Assembly: GCF_050699935.1 (NCBI RefSeq)
Contig: NZ_JBOHGB010000012.1
Span: 1 to 64,000 of the forward strand
Length of the DNA: 64,000 nt
From: Actinophytocola sp050699935
GTDB lineage: Bacteria; Actinomycetota; Actinomycetes; Mycobacteriales; Pseudonocardiaceae
Direction: 5' to 3'
The notes under the pieces were generated by a model. It saw only the letters and a list, made by a program, of their open reading frames with translations. It was not told the DNA's origin and made no database searches. Made by a program: the position numbers and the translations under genes. Positions 41,887 to 50,128 of this stretch are shown here, one piece after another (positions within the stretch are counted from its first letter, which is position 1; each line of letters starts with the position of its first letter).

Positions 41887-42863
41887 TGACCGGCCTTGGA
41901 CTTCAGGTCCTCCAGCGCGGCCTGGGCCTTGGACCTCTGGTCGTCGGTCATCGGCACGAACTTGACCGCCTCGACGATCTCGTCGTTGTTCTCCAGGTAG
42001 AACTCGGCGAACCTCTCGACCTGCGTCTTGGCCAACCCGGCGTCGGAGAGGTAGATGAACAGCGGCCGGGCGAGCGGCGTGTAGCTGCCGTCCTGCGCGG
42101 CCTCCACGGACGGCGCCACGCAGCCGGACCCGCCGTCGATCTCGACCGCCCGGAGCTTGTCGGCGTTCTCCTCGAAGTAGGAGAAGCCGAAGTAGCCGAG
42201 CGCGCCCTTCGCGTTGGCCACGCCCTGCACGATGACGTTGTCGTCCTCGGACGGCTCGTAGTCGGTGCGGCTCGCGCCCTCCTCACCGTTGATCTCGTCG
42301 GTGAAGTAGTCGAACGTGCCCGAGTCCGAGCCCGGCCCGTACAGGCTCAGCTCCTCGTCCGGGAACGACGGGTCGATCTCCTTCCAGCTCTTCACCTTGG
42401 AGTCGGGAGCCCACATCTTCTTCAACTGCTCCACGGTCAGGCAGTCGACCCAGTCGTTCTCCTTGTTCACCACCACGGTCAGCGCGTCGTTGGCCACCTG
42501 GAGCTCGCTGAACTCGACACCGGCGTCCTGGCACTGCTTCGTCTCCTCGTCCTTGATCGGACGTGAGGCGTCGGAGATGTCCGTCTCGCCCGCGCAGAAC
42601 TTCTCGAACCCGCCGCCGGTACCGGACGTGCCGACGGTGACGTTCACCTCGGGGTTCTCCCCCATGAACAACTCGGCCGCGGCGGACGACAACGGCTCCA
42701 CGGTGCTCGAACCGTCGATCACGACCGGCCCCGACAGCGCCTCGCCGCCGCCCCCGCCGGCGTTCTCGCCGCCCCCGTCCGATCCACCGCAGGCGGCCAA
42801 GGTCATTCCCGCTGCGACGACTACGACCACGGCACGCGCCCGCGACAGTTGACGGATGGTCAC
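41883..42863 (-). CDS. pstS: Phosphate-binding lipoprotein PstS
   Basis: A 326-aa lipoprotein. A hydrophobic signal ends in the lipobox LAAC, then a Gly-rich linker. The phosphate site is recognisable in VVIDGSSTVEPLSSAAAE, VGTSGTGGGFEKFC, DISDASRPI and GSDSGTFDYF. GTG 42863 lies 8 nt after AGGAGG and fits better than ATG 42881, which contains the ribosome site. It starts the pstSCAB-regulator operon and is preceded by a PHO box. Confidence 0.95.
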   Translation of the reverse strand: MTIRQLSRARAVVVVVAAGMTLAACGGSDGGGENAGGGGGEALSGPVVIDGSSTVEPLSSAAAELFMGENPEVNVTVGTSGTGGGFEKFCAGETDISDASRPIKDEETKQCQDAGVEFSELQVANDALTVVVNKENDWVDCLTVEQLKKMWAPDSKVKSWKEIDPSFPDEELSLYGPGSDSGTFDYFTDEINGEEGASRTDYEPSEDDNVIVQGVANAKGALGYFGFSYFEENADKLRAVEIDGGSGCVAPSVEAAQDGSYTPLARPLFIYLSDAGLAKTQVERFAEFYLENNDEIVEAVKFVPMTDDQRSKAQAALEDLKSKAGQ

Positions 42864-42947
42864 TTGGGTTGCCTCCTGCATTGGTCCCCGATCGATGTCG
42901 GGACATCCGGCTACCCCTCGATCGAGAGGCAGCTGAATCCAATAATT

Positions 42948-42980
42948 TCGTTCTAAACGCCAAGTGAACGACGAGTGAAG
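42948..42980 (-). promoter_or_regulatory. PHO box upstream of pstS
   Basis: Three consecutive 11-nt units on the minus strand: CTTCACTCGTC (42980-42970), GTTCACTTGGC (42969-42959) and GTTTAGAACGA (42958-42948). They match the Streptomyces-type PhoP direct-repeat unit GTTCACC with 11-nt spacing, the last unit being the weakest. It lies about 85-117 bp before the pstS start. Confidence 0.75.
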
Positions 42981-43017
42981 CCGCGACCTCGGATCGAAGA
43001 ATCTCGGACCAGACCGG

Positions 43018-43413
43018 TCAGAGCGGTAGAACGGAGCGTGCCAGCAGGGCACGCGCCGCCTCGAGCCGTTCCGGCACCAGCGCGTACCAGGCCCAGGTTC
43101 CGCGCTGCTCGCGACGCACCAGCCCGCTCGCGACGAGCGCCGCCAGATGGTGGCTCGCGGTCGACAGCGCGAGCCCGGCCGCGTCGACGAGCTCGCACAC
43201 GCAGGCCTCGCCCGACGGCCGCGCCTGGATCACCGCGAGCAGCCGCAGGCGGATCGGGCTGCCCAGCGCCGCGTACACGGCGGCGATTCCATCCGCGTCC
43301 ACATCGGACAACCCGCTGCCACGGGGCGAGCTCCACGGCTTGCAGTCACCCACGACGTCGACGACGTCGGGTTCGCACCCGGCCAGGGTCTGCACGGCCT
43401 CAGGGTATGACAT
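43018..43413 (-). CDS. ArsR family metalloregulator (copy 2)
   Basis: A 131-aa repressor starting at ATG 43413 (MSYPEAVQTLAGCEPDVVDVV). It has the winged helix (LSTASHHLAALVASGLVRREQRGTWAWYAL) and a thiol motif, GEACVCEL. Extra cysteines occur in GCEPDVVDVVGDCKPW, as in ArsR proteins with an N-terminal As(III) site. It is divergent from the arsenate reductase genes across about 100 bp that contain an inverted repeat, so it is their likely repressor. Confidence 0.9.
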   Translation of the reverse strand: MSYPEAVQTLAGCEPDVVDVVGDCKPWSSPRGSGLSDVDADGIAAVYAALGSPIRLRLLAVIQARPSGEACVCELVDAAGLALSTASHHLAALVASGLVRREQRGTWAWYALVPERLEAARALLARSVLPL

Positions 43414-43470
43414 GGATTGACCAAAGTCGATGCAGCGTTGACACCGGGGATCCGACCTGGTTCGCTCTAT

Positions 43471-43486
43471 ATCGATGGATGTCGAT
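43471..43486. promoter_or_regulatory. Inverted repeat in the arsR-arsC intergenic region
   Basis: ATCGA-TGGATG-TCGAT is a perfect 5-bp inverted repeat within a locally AT-richer stretch (CTCTATATCGATGG). It lies 29 bp before the arsenate reductase start, between it and the divergent arsR. It is a candidate ArsR operator. Confidence 0.5.
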
Positions 43487-43514
43487 CCACGCTCGACCAA
43501 GCACCAGGGGCACC

Positions 43515-44156
43515 ATGACCAGCGCACCCCACCTACCGCGACGTCACGTCGCCGACCAACTCGACCGCATCGCCGACGAGCTGAGTGACACCTTCCACGG
43601 CGTGTTCGCGCCCGACACGGTGACCCGGTTCGTCTACGAGACCTACGCGCTGCTCGACGAGCACGCGACGATCAAGACGCACCTGGTCACCCTGACCGGG
43701 CGGTTCGCCAAGCAGCGGCTCACCGACCACGGCCACGTCCAGGGCCTGGCCCGGGTCACCGTTCCCCAGGTGCTGTTCATCTGCGTGCACAACGTCGGCC
43801 GGTCCCAGCTGGCCGCCGCGCTGCTGGACCATCACGCCGGCGGCAAGGTCACCGTGCGCTCCGCGGGATCCCGGCCACAGGGCGGGATCCCGGAGCCGAT
43901 CACGGCCGCGCTCGCGGAGCTGGACGTCCGCCTCACCGAGGCCTACCCCAAGCCGCTGACCGACGAGGTCGTCCGCGCCGCCGACGTGGTCGTCACCATG
44001 GGATGCGGCGACGCCTGCCCGGTCTACCCCGGCAAGCGCTATCTCGACTGGCAGGTCGCCGACCCGCTGGGCAGGCCGGTCGAGCAGATCCGCCCCATCC
44101 GCGACGACCTCGACCGGCGCGTGCGCGCCCTGCTCACCGAGCTCCTCGACCGCTGA
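43515..44156 (+). CDS. Arsenate reductase (ArsC, LMW phosphatase fold) with N-terminal three-helix domain
   Basis: A 213-aa protein. Residues 1-75 form a helical domain (HVADQLDRIADELSDTFHGVFAPDTVTRFVYE), common in actinobacterial arsenate reductases. Residues 80-213 form the low-molecular-weight phosphatase fold with the catalytic P-loop CVHNVGRS (Cys90, Arg96), a second active-site cysteine in MGCGDACPVYPGKRYLDW, and DP in VADPLGRP. It reduces arsenate to arsenite with thioredoxin or mycothiol. A second, shorter reductase follows 81 bp downstream. Confidence 0.92.
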   Translation: MTSAPHLPRRHVADQLDRIADELSDTFHGVFAPDTVTRFVYETYALLDEHATIKTHLVTLTGRFAKQRLTDHGHVQGLARVTVPQVLFICVHNVGRSQLAAALLDHHAGGKVTVRSAGSRPQGGIPEPITAALAELDVRLTEAYPKPLTDEVVRAADVVVTMGCGDACPVYPGKRYLDWQVADPLGRPVEQIRPIRDDLDRRVRALLTELLDR

Positions 44157-44237
44157 CCCTGGTCTCGCCGGTCACCTCCCGTTCACGGAAATCGGGCATC
44201 ATCGAACCGAGAGCCGCGCCGAGCCGAGGAGTACACG

Positions 44238-44642
44238 GTGGCCGACATCCCCGAGGTCCTGTTCGTCTGCGTCCACAACGCCGGGCGCTCACAGCTGGCC
44301 GCCGCCCTGCTGCAGCACTACTCGCTCGGCCGGATCGCCGTCCGCTCCGCCGGCTCGGAGCCCGCCGAGAAGGTCAACCCGGCGGCCGCCGGGGCGGCCG
44401 CCGAATGGGGCCTGGACATCACCGCCGAGATCCCCACCAAGCTGTCCACAGAGGACGTCGAGACCGCCGACGTGGTGATCACGATGGGCTGCGGCGACAC
44501 CTGCCCGATCTTCCCCGGCAAGCGCTACCTCGACTGGGACCTCGACGACCCGGCCGGCAAGGGCGTGCGCGCCGTACGCCCCATCCGCGACGAGATCGAC
44601 CGCCGGGTCCGCGGCCTTCTCGCCGAGCTCCTGGACACCTGA
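44238..44642 (+). CDS. Arsenate reductase (ArsC, LMW phosphatase fold), single domain
   Basis: A 134-aa reductase with P-loop CVHNAGRS (Cys11, Arg17), MGCGDTCPIFPGKRYLDW and DDPAGKG. It is clearly homologous to the C-terminal domain of the preceding protein but lacks the helical domain. GTG 44238 follows GAGGAG. The pair probably arose by duplication. No thioredoxin gene is adjacent. Confidence 0.92.
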   Translation: MADIPEVLFVCVHNAGRSQLAAALLQHYSLGRIAVRSAGSEPAEKVNPAAAGAAAEWGLDITAEIPTKLSTEDVETADVVITMGCGDTCPIFPGKRYLDWDLDDPAGKGVRAVRPIRDEIDRRVRGLLAELLDT

Positions 44643-44661
44643 GCCCTTTCCTGCCCGGTGG

Positions 44662-44922
44662 CTACCGGCCGGTGCGGGTCCGGCTGCGACGCACCGCCAC
44701 CGCGGCGAGGGCGGCGACGGCGCCCGCGGCGGCGCCGCCCATCGCCCAGGCCGACCACGTGTCGTCGTCCGGACCGTGCACGGCACCTGGCCGCCGGTCA
44801 TCGACCGGAGCCGGAGTCCTCGAGCCCTCGCCGAACGTGCCACGCTCGCGCGCCTCTGCCGACGGGTACTGGTATCGCGGCACGCCGTGGGGTTCGCCGG
44901 TGACCGACACCTCCAGCGTCAC
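44662..44922 (-). CDS. Small membrane-anchored protein, function unknown
   Basis: An 86-aa protein with a soluble, charged N-terminal part (VTLEVSVTGEPHGVPRYQYP) and one C-terminal helix (WAMGGAAAGAVAALAAVAV) followed by a basic tail. The GTG at 44922 overlaps the TGA of a nine-codon reading frame (ATG GGG CGA..., MGRDWFERR) that itself has a GGAGGAGG ribosome site. The small protein may therefore be translated by coupling to a leader peptide, or one frame has shifted. It is convergent with arsC. Confidence 0.45.
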   Translation of the reverse strand: MTLEVSVTGEPHGVPRYQYPSAEARERGTFGEGSRTPAPVDDRRPGAVHGPDDDTWSAWAMGGAAAGAVAALAAVAVRRSRTRTGR

Positions 44923-45066
44923 CGGCGTTCGAACCAGTCTCGCCCCATCACGCCTCCTCCGCGCTCGCACGAGCGGCCACCGAGACGACAGTCGGCGACA
45001 ACGCTGACCGAACGCTGAATCGGCGGCGCGTGCGCCCGCCGGTGGGCCCGCTGGTAGAAGTAGCCC

Positions 45067-45828
45067 GTGCGCGATTTCCTCACGGGTGTTCGGCTGTTCG
45101 GGCAGGGGCTCGGAATTCTGCTCCGGTCACCGCGGCTACTGCTCATCGGTGCGCTCCCCGCGGTGCTGACCACGCTGCTGCTGCTCAGCGGGATGATCGC
45201 GCTCGCCTATCACATCGACGAGCTGGCGGCGTCGATCTCGCCGTTCGCCGACGACTGGGCGCAGGGCTGGCGGACCGCGCTCCGGCTCGCGGTAGGAGTG
45301 GCCCTGTTCGCCGCGGCGCTGGTCATCGGTCTGCTCACGTTCTCGGCGCTGACCCTGGCCATCGGTGGCCCGTTCTACGAGCTCATCGCCGAGCAGGTGG
45401 AAGACCGCCTCGGCAATGCGGCCGGCGCGGTGGAGCTGCCGTGGTGGAAGCTGCTCGGAATGGGCCTGCGCGACGGTGTGGTGCTGGTGCTGCGATCGCT
45501 GGTGTTCACGATCCCGCTGCTCGTCGCGGGTTTCATTCCGGTCGTCGGGCAGACCGTGGTGCCGGTGGCCCTGGCGTTGGTGACCGCCTGGTTCCTCGCG
45601 CTGGAACTCGTCGCCGTGTCGTTCTACCGGCGTGGCATGAACCTGACACAACGACGGGAGGTGCTGCGCACCCGGCGCGGCCTCGCGCTCGGCCTGGGCC
45701 TGCCCGCGTCCCTGCTGTGCGCGGTCCCGCTCGCCGCCATAGTCGTCATGCCGGTCGCCTTCGTCGGCGGCGTGCTCGTCGCCCACGAAACCCTCGACAC
45801 CGACACCGACACCGATCCGGCCACCTAG
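45067..45828 (+). CDS. EI24 domain-containing membrane protein
   Basis: A 253-aa polytopic membrane protein. The EI24/CysZ-like fold is recognised from LLRSPRLLLIGALPAVLTTLLLL, the FSALTLAIGGPFYELIAEQVEDRLG segment and the FIPVVGQTVVPVALALVTAWFLALELV helices. GTG 45067 is the likely start. Such proteins occur widely in actinobacteria; a sulfate-permease role is known for CysZ but is not certain here. It is a single gene with its own promoter region. Confidence 0.8.
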   Translation: MRDFLTGVRLFGQGLGILLRSPRLLLIGALPAVLTTLLLLSGMIALAYHIDELAASISPFADDWAQGWRTALRLAVGVALFAAALVIGLLTFSALTLAIGGPFYELIAEQVEDRLGNAAGAVELPWWKLLGMGLRDGVVLVLRSLVFTIPLLVAGFIPVVGQTVVPVALALVTAWFLALELVAVSFYRRGMNLTQRREVLRTRRGLALGLGLPASLLCAVPLAAIVVMPVAFVGGVLVAHETLDTDTDTDPAT

Positions 45829-45849
45829 TGCCCGCTGCCGGCTCCACAG

Positions 45850-47651
45850 TGGATACCCGGTCCCCTCACCACGGCCGGCCCGCCAGAGGACTGGGCGGCG
45901 TGGCGCTGACGTCCGTGGAACGGCTCGCGAGCGGGCGGCCGGCGCCGGGCGGTGTGGAGCTGTCCCGGGCGGGTCTCCATCGAGGCGCACGGCGCGCACG
46001 GCCCGGCCGGTACGCCGGGCGGATCGAGCGCGCGCTCGCCCGGCGACCGGGGGTCGCGTGGGCGCGGGTGAACGCGCCGACCTCCCGCGTGGTGGTGGCG
46101 GTCGAGCACCCGGAGCCCCGCGAGGACACGCTGGTGGCGGCCGTGGCCCGGGCACGAGCGGGCGTGGTGCGAGCGCGAGGCCGGCTTGATCGGCGGGCCG
46201 GACGACGCCGGGGCCGGACCGGCCGTGGCCGAGCGGCCGAAGTCGCGCCAGAGACCGAGCCCGACCGCTACGCCCGCCGCTCCCTCGCGGTCGGCGCCGC
46301 GGTGAGCGCCGCCGCCATGCCGTTCGCCGGGCCGCGCCGCGCACTCGGCGCCGGGCTCGCCGCACTGCCCAAGGCCCCGGAGACCGGAGGGCGCGCGCCG
46401 CGCTCGCGTCGGCGCGGGCAAGGGATGGCGGCGGATCGACGCCGTGCCGTTCGAGCCGTCCCGCGGCTACCACGCGACGGTCGGGTGGTCGGGCAAGCTG
46501 GCGTACCTGAGCGTGAAGCGCGCGCCGGAGGTCGTCGTGCCCCGCTGCACGCGCCATCGCGCCGGCGGGTCGGCGCACCCCGGCGACGCCACCGCACGCA
46601 CCCGACTGGAGCAGCGGATGGCCGACCTCGCGGGGTCCGGACACCGCGTGCTTGCGGTCGCCCAGCGATGAGTGTCTACAGTGGAGGGTATGCCCGGCGG
46701 TCACCGAGGAGGTGGTGGACGACCTGTGCCTGCTGGGTTTCGTGTCCCTGGCGGATCCGGTGCGAGACAGTGCCCCGCCGGCCGCCGCGAAGCTGCGGGA
46801 CGCGGGCGTGCAGACCGTGATGATCACCGGCGACCACCCCGCGGCCGCGAGGGCGGTAGCCGGCCAGGTCAACGGCGACGTGGCCGGGTTCACGGTCCTC
46901 ACCGGCGGTGAGATCGCCGAGCTGTCCGACGAGGAGCTCGCCGAGACGCTGCCGGACGTGGACGTGATCGCCCGGTGCCCGGCGCAGAAGGTGCGGATCA
47001 TCCAGGTGTACCAACGGATCGGCAAGGTGGTGGCGATGACCGGGGACAGCGCGAACGACGCGCCGGCCATCCGCCTCGCGGACGTCGGCATCGCGCTCGG
47101 CAGGCGCGGCACGCCGGCCGCGCGGGCGGCCGCGACCTGGTGGTCACCGACGATCGGCTGGAGACGATCATCGGCGCGCTGGTCGAGGGCCGGGCGATGT
47201 GGGCGTCGGTGCGCGAGGCACTCGGCATCCTGCTGGGCGGCAACTTCGGCGAGATCGCGTTCACCGTGCTCGGCTCCGCGCTGACGGGCCGCTCGCCGCT
47301 CAACGCCCGGCAGCTGCTGCTGGTGAACCTGCCGACCGACCTGGCGTCGGCACTGGCGATCGCCCTGAGCCATCCAAGCCGTCGGCCGGTCGAGGTGCTG
47401 CTGCGGGAAAGCCCGGGGGTGTCGCTGGGCACGGCGCTGAACCGGGGACATCACTTAGCGGGCGGTCACCACGACGCTCGGCGCCTCGGCGGCGTGGACC
47501 TTCGCCCGGCTCGGCGGCCCTGCTGGCGGCGGTGATCCAGGTGCCGGGACTGAGCCGGCTCTTCGGCTGCACACCGCTGGGACCGGTCGGCTGGGGCATC
47601 GCGCTCGGCGCCGCGAGCACTGCCACCCTGCTGGGCCTGGCGGTCGGCTGA
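45850..47651 (+). pseudogene. Ruined cation-transporting P-type ATPase gene (CtpI-like)
   Basis: Pieces of a P-type ATPase occur in order but in at least four frame segments. First is a metal-binding-like N-terminal domain (IERALARRPGVAWARVN, about 46020-46080). Next is an N-domain piece (PFEPSRGYHATVGWSGK, about 46447). Then come the P-domain with MITGDHPAAARAVAG and VVAMTGDSANDAPAIRLADVGIAL (46690-47130) and membrane helices (LLLVNLPTDLASALAIAL, then GWGIALGAASTATLLGLAVG). The transmembrane/actuator region and the phosphorylated DKTGT loop are deleted. It is non-functional. Confidence 0.8.
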
Positions 47652-47740
47652 CGCCCGCTCACGCGGGCCACTCGGCGCGGGCTGCGGGCGGTCCACATCG
47701 AGCATGCGCAGCCGCGCCACCACGGCACGCGCGGGGTGAG

Positions 47741-49051
47741 TCAGTGGATGCGGCGGCCCCGGACGAACGTGGCCCGGACTGGTGTCACGCCCGCCATGGC
47801 GGCGGCGATCACGACGTGGAGCGGACCGTCGAGCAGTGTCAGGTCGGCCGGTGCCTCAGGCGAGATGCGGCGTAGTGGTCCACCGGGATCGGCGGGGTCG
47901 GACAACAACGTGGCGAACGCCGCCGCGGCGGGGATGGTCTCGGCGGTGCCGAGCGTGGTGCCGTCGGGCAGGCGCCGGGTGGCCGCAGCCTGGACGCCGT
48001 GCCACGGATTGGCGTCACCGTAGGGTGCGTCGCTGCTGACCACGACGGTGACACCGACGCGGCGCAGGCCCGCGTGGCGCCACAGCGCGGACCGCTCCCC
48101 GGGCTCGGTGTCACGGAGGTAGGCGAGGCCGTGCCGGACCGCGAGGCTGGGCTGGGTCACGACAGTTAACCCCAGCTCGGCGAGTACGCGGGCGGCGTCG
48201 TCGTCGCACACGGCAGCGTGCTCGATCCGGTCGCCGCGGCGCGTTCCGGCCTGCTCGAACGCGGCGAGGGCGAGGGCCAATGCGACAGCGGAGACGGCGT
48301 GCACGGCGGCGGGCCGGCCCTGTTCGTGCGCGTCGGCGATGCGGCTGGTGAGGTCGCCGAGCCGCGGTGGTTCGTGATCGGTCACGACGATCTTGCGTGG
48401 CATCGAGCCGCCGGCGGGCCCCATGGAGTGTACGTGCTGCGGCAGTGCCGCACGCAGCCGGACCAGGGCTCCCGCGTCGAGGTCGGGGCCGGCGTCGGTG
48501 AGGTGCGTGAGGCCGTAGCCGGCCAGTCGCGCGCCCAGTGTGCCCAGCGCGGCGGGCTCGACCGTGCTGCCAACCAGGCGACGCAGCCGCGCGTCGGAGC
48601 GCCAGACCCGGCCGGTGCGCCGCTCGTCCGCGCGCAGCCCGTCGCCGAGCAGCTCGACGGCAGCCGAGTTCAGGGTCCACAGTGCACCGCCGCGATGCTG
48701 CAGGCGGACTGGCCGATCGGGCCAGCGGCGGTCAAGAGTGTGGCGGTCGAGGTCGGGCTCGCCGGAGCCGATCACGCGCAGCCAGCCTGATCCCGGGGTC
48801 TCGGGTGCGGTCGCGATCTCGCCACCCGCCAGGTCCAGCGACGCGGCGGCCGCGGCAGTGGCCAAGATGTGAAGGTGATGGTCGGCCAGGCCGGGCACGA
48901 GCGCCCCGCCGCGACCGTCGAGGACGGCCTCGCCCGGGAGTGGCGGCAGGTCCGTGCCGATCTCGGCCACCGCGCCGACCGAGAGCCGGCAGTCTGTGCG
49001 TCGCCCGTCGATCTCGACGTCACGCAGCAGCCATCCCGCACCGTCACTCAA
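47741..49051 (-). CDS. Amidohydrolase (imidazolonepropionase/hydantoinase-like superfamily)
   Basis: A 436-aa amidohydrolase, YtcJ-like. It has VPGLADHHLHILATAAAA (metal histidines), AVHAVSAVALALALAAFEQ, RIEHAAVCDDDAARVL and VVSSDAPYGDANPWHGVQAA with the metal aspartate. The likely start is TTG 49051, overlapping the stop of the enoyl-CoA hydratase gene by 8 bp; this gives MSDGAGWLLRDVEIDG. It is translationally coupled to that gene. The substrate is unknown, but the position suggests a step in the same acyl or aromatic pathway. Confidence 0.8.
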   Translation of the reverse strand: MSDGAGWLLRDVEIDGRRTDCRLSVGAVAEIGTDLPPLPGEAVLDGRGGALVPGLADHHLHILATAAAAASLDLAGGEIATAPETPGSGWLRVIGSGEPDLDRHTLDRRWPDRPVRLQHRGGALWTLNSAAVELLGDGLRADERRTGRVWRSDARLRRLVGSTVEPAALGTLGARLAGYGLTHLTDAGPDLDAGALVRLRAALPQHVHSMGPAGGSMPRKIVVTDHEPPRLGDLTSRIADAHEQGRPAAVHAVSAVALALALAAFEQAGTRRGDRIEHAAVCDDDAARVLAELGLTVVTQPSLAVRHGLAYLRDTEPGERSALWRHAGLRRVGVTVVVSSDAPYGDANPWHGVQAAATRRLPDGTTLGTAETIPAAAAFATLLSDPADPGGPLRRISPEAPADLTLLDGPLHVVIAAAMAGVTPVRATFVRGRRIH

Positions 49052-50090
49052 CGGTGTCCACCAGACCCCATTCGAGTGCGGTCCGCACGGTGATCCGCTC
49101 GCCGGTGATCGCCAGCCACAGTGCCCGGCGCCGGCCGATGCGGCGCGGGATGCTGACCGTGCCACCGGCCCCTGGGATGAGCCCCATGCCGATCTCCGGC
49201 AGTGCGAACAGCGCGTCGGGTCGGGCGACGACGCGCGCGGCGAAGGCGGGCAGCTCGATGCCGGCGCCGACGCACGCGCCGTGCACGACCGCGGTGAGCC
49301 GGTCACGCAGACGGTCCAGCTGCGCGGCCGGGCTCGCCAGGACGCGGATCAGGTGCGCGGTCGCGGGATCGGGCGCACTGCCGAACTCGTCGAGGTCACC
49401 CCCGGCACAGAACGCCGGCCCCGCTCCGGTCAGCTCGATCGCGAGTCCCGGCAGTGCGAGAGCCAGGCCCAGCGCGTCAACGAGACCCTGGCGCAGTGCG
49501 ACGTCCACGGCGTTGCGTCGCTCGGGCCGGGTGAGCCGGATCGTCAACCGGTCGTCATGCCGCTCGACCCGGACACGGGCCGCTGGGTCACCGGGTTCGG
49601 CGAGGCGGGACTCACCCCGGCGGCCGAGCCAGGTACGGAACTCCGGGCCGGCGAGCAACGTGGAGTACACGGACGACTCCAGCAGCAGGCCGGTCGTGGT
49701 GTCGCGGGTCGCCGAGCCGCGAAGCAACCAGGCGAGGCTGAGCGAGGCACGCGGTGCCGCCGCCACAGCGGCCCGTACCCGTTCGACCGCCGCGTCGAGA
49801 TCCTCAACGGCCACACAGCGCCGGTCCATCGAGCCCACGGCGAGGACCACGTCCGCCGCATCGGCCAGCTCCGACCGCACAGTGTCGGGACAGACCAGTA
49901 CTACCACCGCCGACGCCGACCGCAGCCGCCGCGCGGCGGCAGACACCACCTCGTCCGGCGCGTCATGGGCCGAGCTCGCATCGACCATGACGACCGGGTG
50001 GCGCACGGAACCGTCGTCATCCACACCGGGAGCGAGCTCGGCCCGCGCCGGTGCGGCCGGCAGGCCGGCGAGTTCGGCGACATCCCACAC
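49044..50090 (-). CDS. Enoyl-CoA hydratase/isomerase with N-terminal extension
   Basis: A 348-aa protein. The C-terminal 200 residues are a crotonase fold: LTRPERRNAVDVALRQGLVDAL, the oxyanion-hole segment GPAFCAGGDLDEFG, VHGACVGAGIELPAFAARVVA, FALPEIGMGLIPGAGGTVSIPRRIG. The N-terminal 160 residues are unusual: a VVLVCPDTVRSELADAADVVLAVG helical region resembling a shortened crotonase-like or dehydrogenase-like half. GTG 50090 is the start. It is divergent from the CoA-transferase gene and coupled to the amidohydrolase. Confidence 0.8.
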   Translation of the reverse strand: MWDVAELAGLPAAPARAELAPGVDDDGSVRHPVVMVDASSAHDAPDEVVSAAARRLRSASAVVVLVCPDTVRSELADAADVVLAVGSMDRRCVAVEDLDAAVERVRAAVAAAPRASLSLAWLLRGSATRDTTTGLLLESSVYSTLLAGPEFRTWLGRRGESRLAEPGDPAARVRVERHDDRLTIRLTRPERRNAVDVALRQGLVDALGLALALPGLAIELTGAGPAFCAGGDLDEFGSAPDPATAHLIRVLASPAAQLDRLRDRLTAVVHGACVGAGIELPAFAARVVARPDALFALPEIGMGLIPGAGGTVSIPRRIGRRRALWLAITGERITVRTALEWGLVDTVE

Positions 50091-50128
50091 GCGTCACACA
50101 CTAGAACCGCAGCTGGCAGGCTTGGCAC

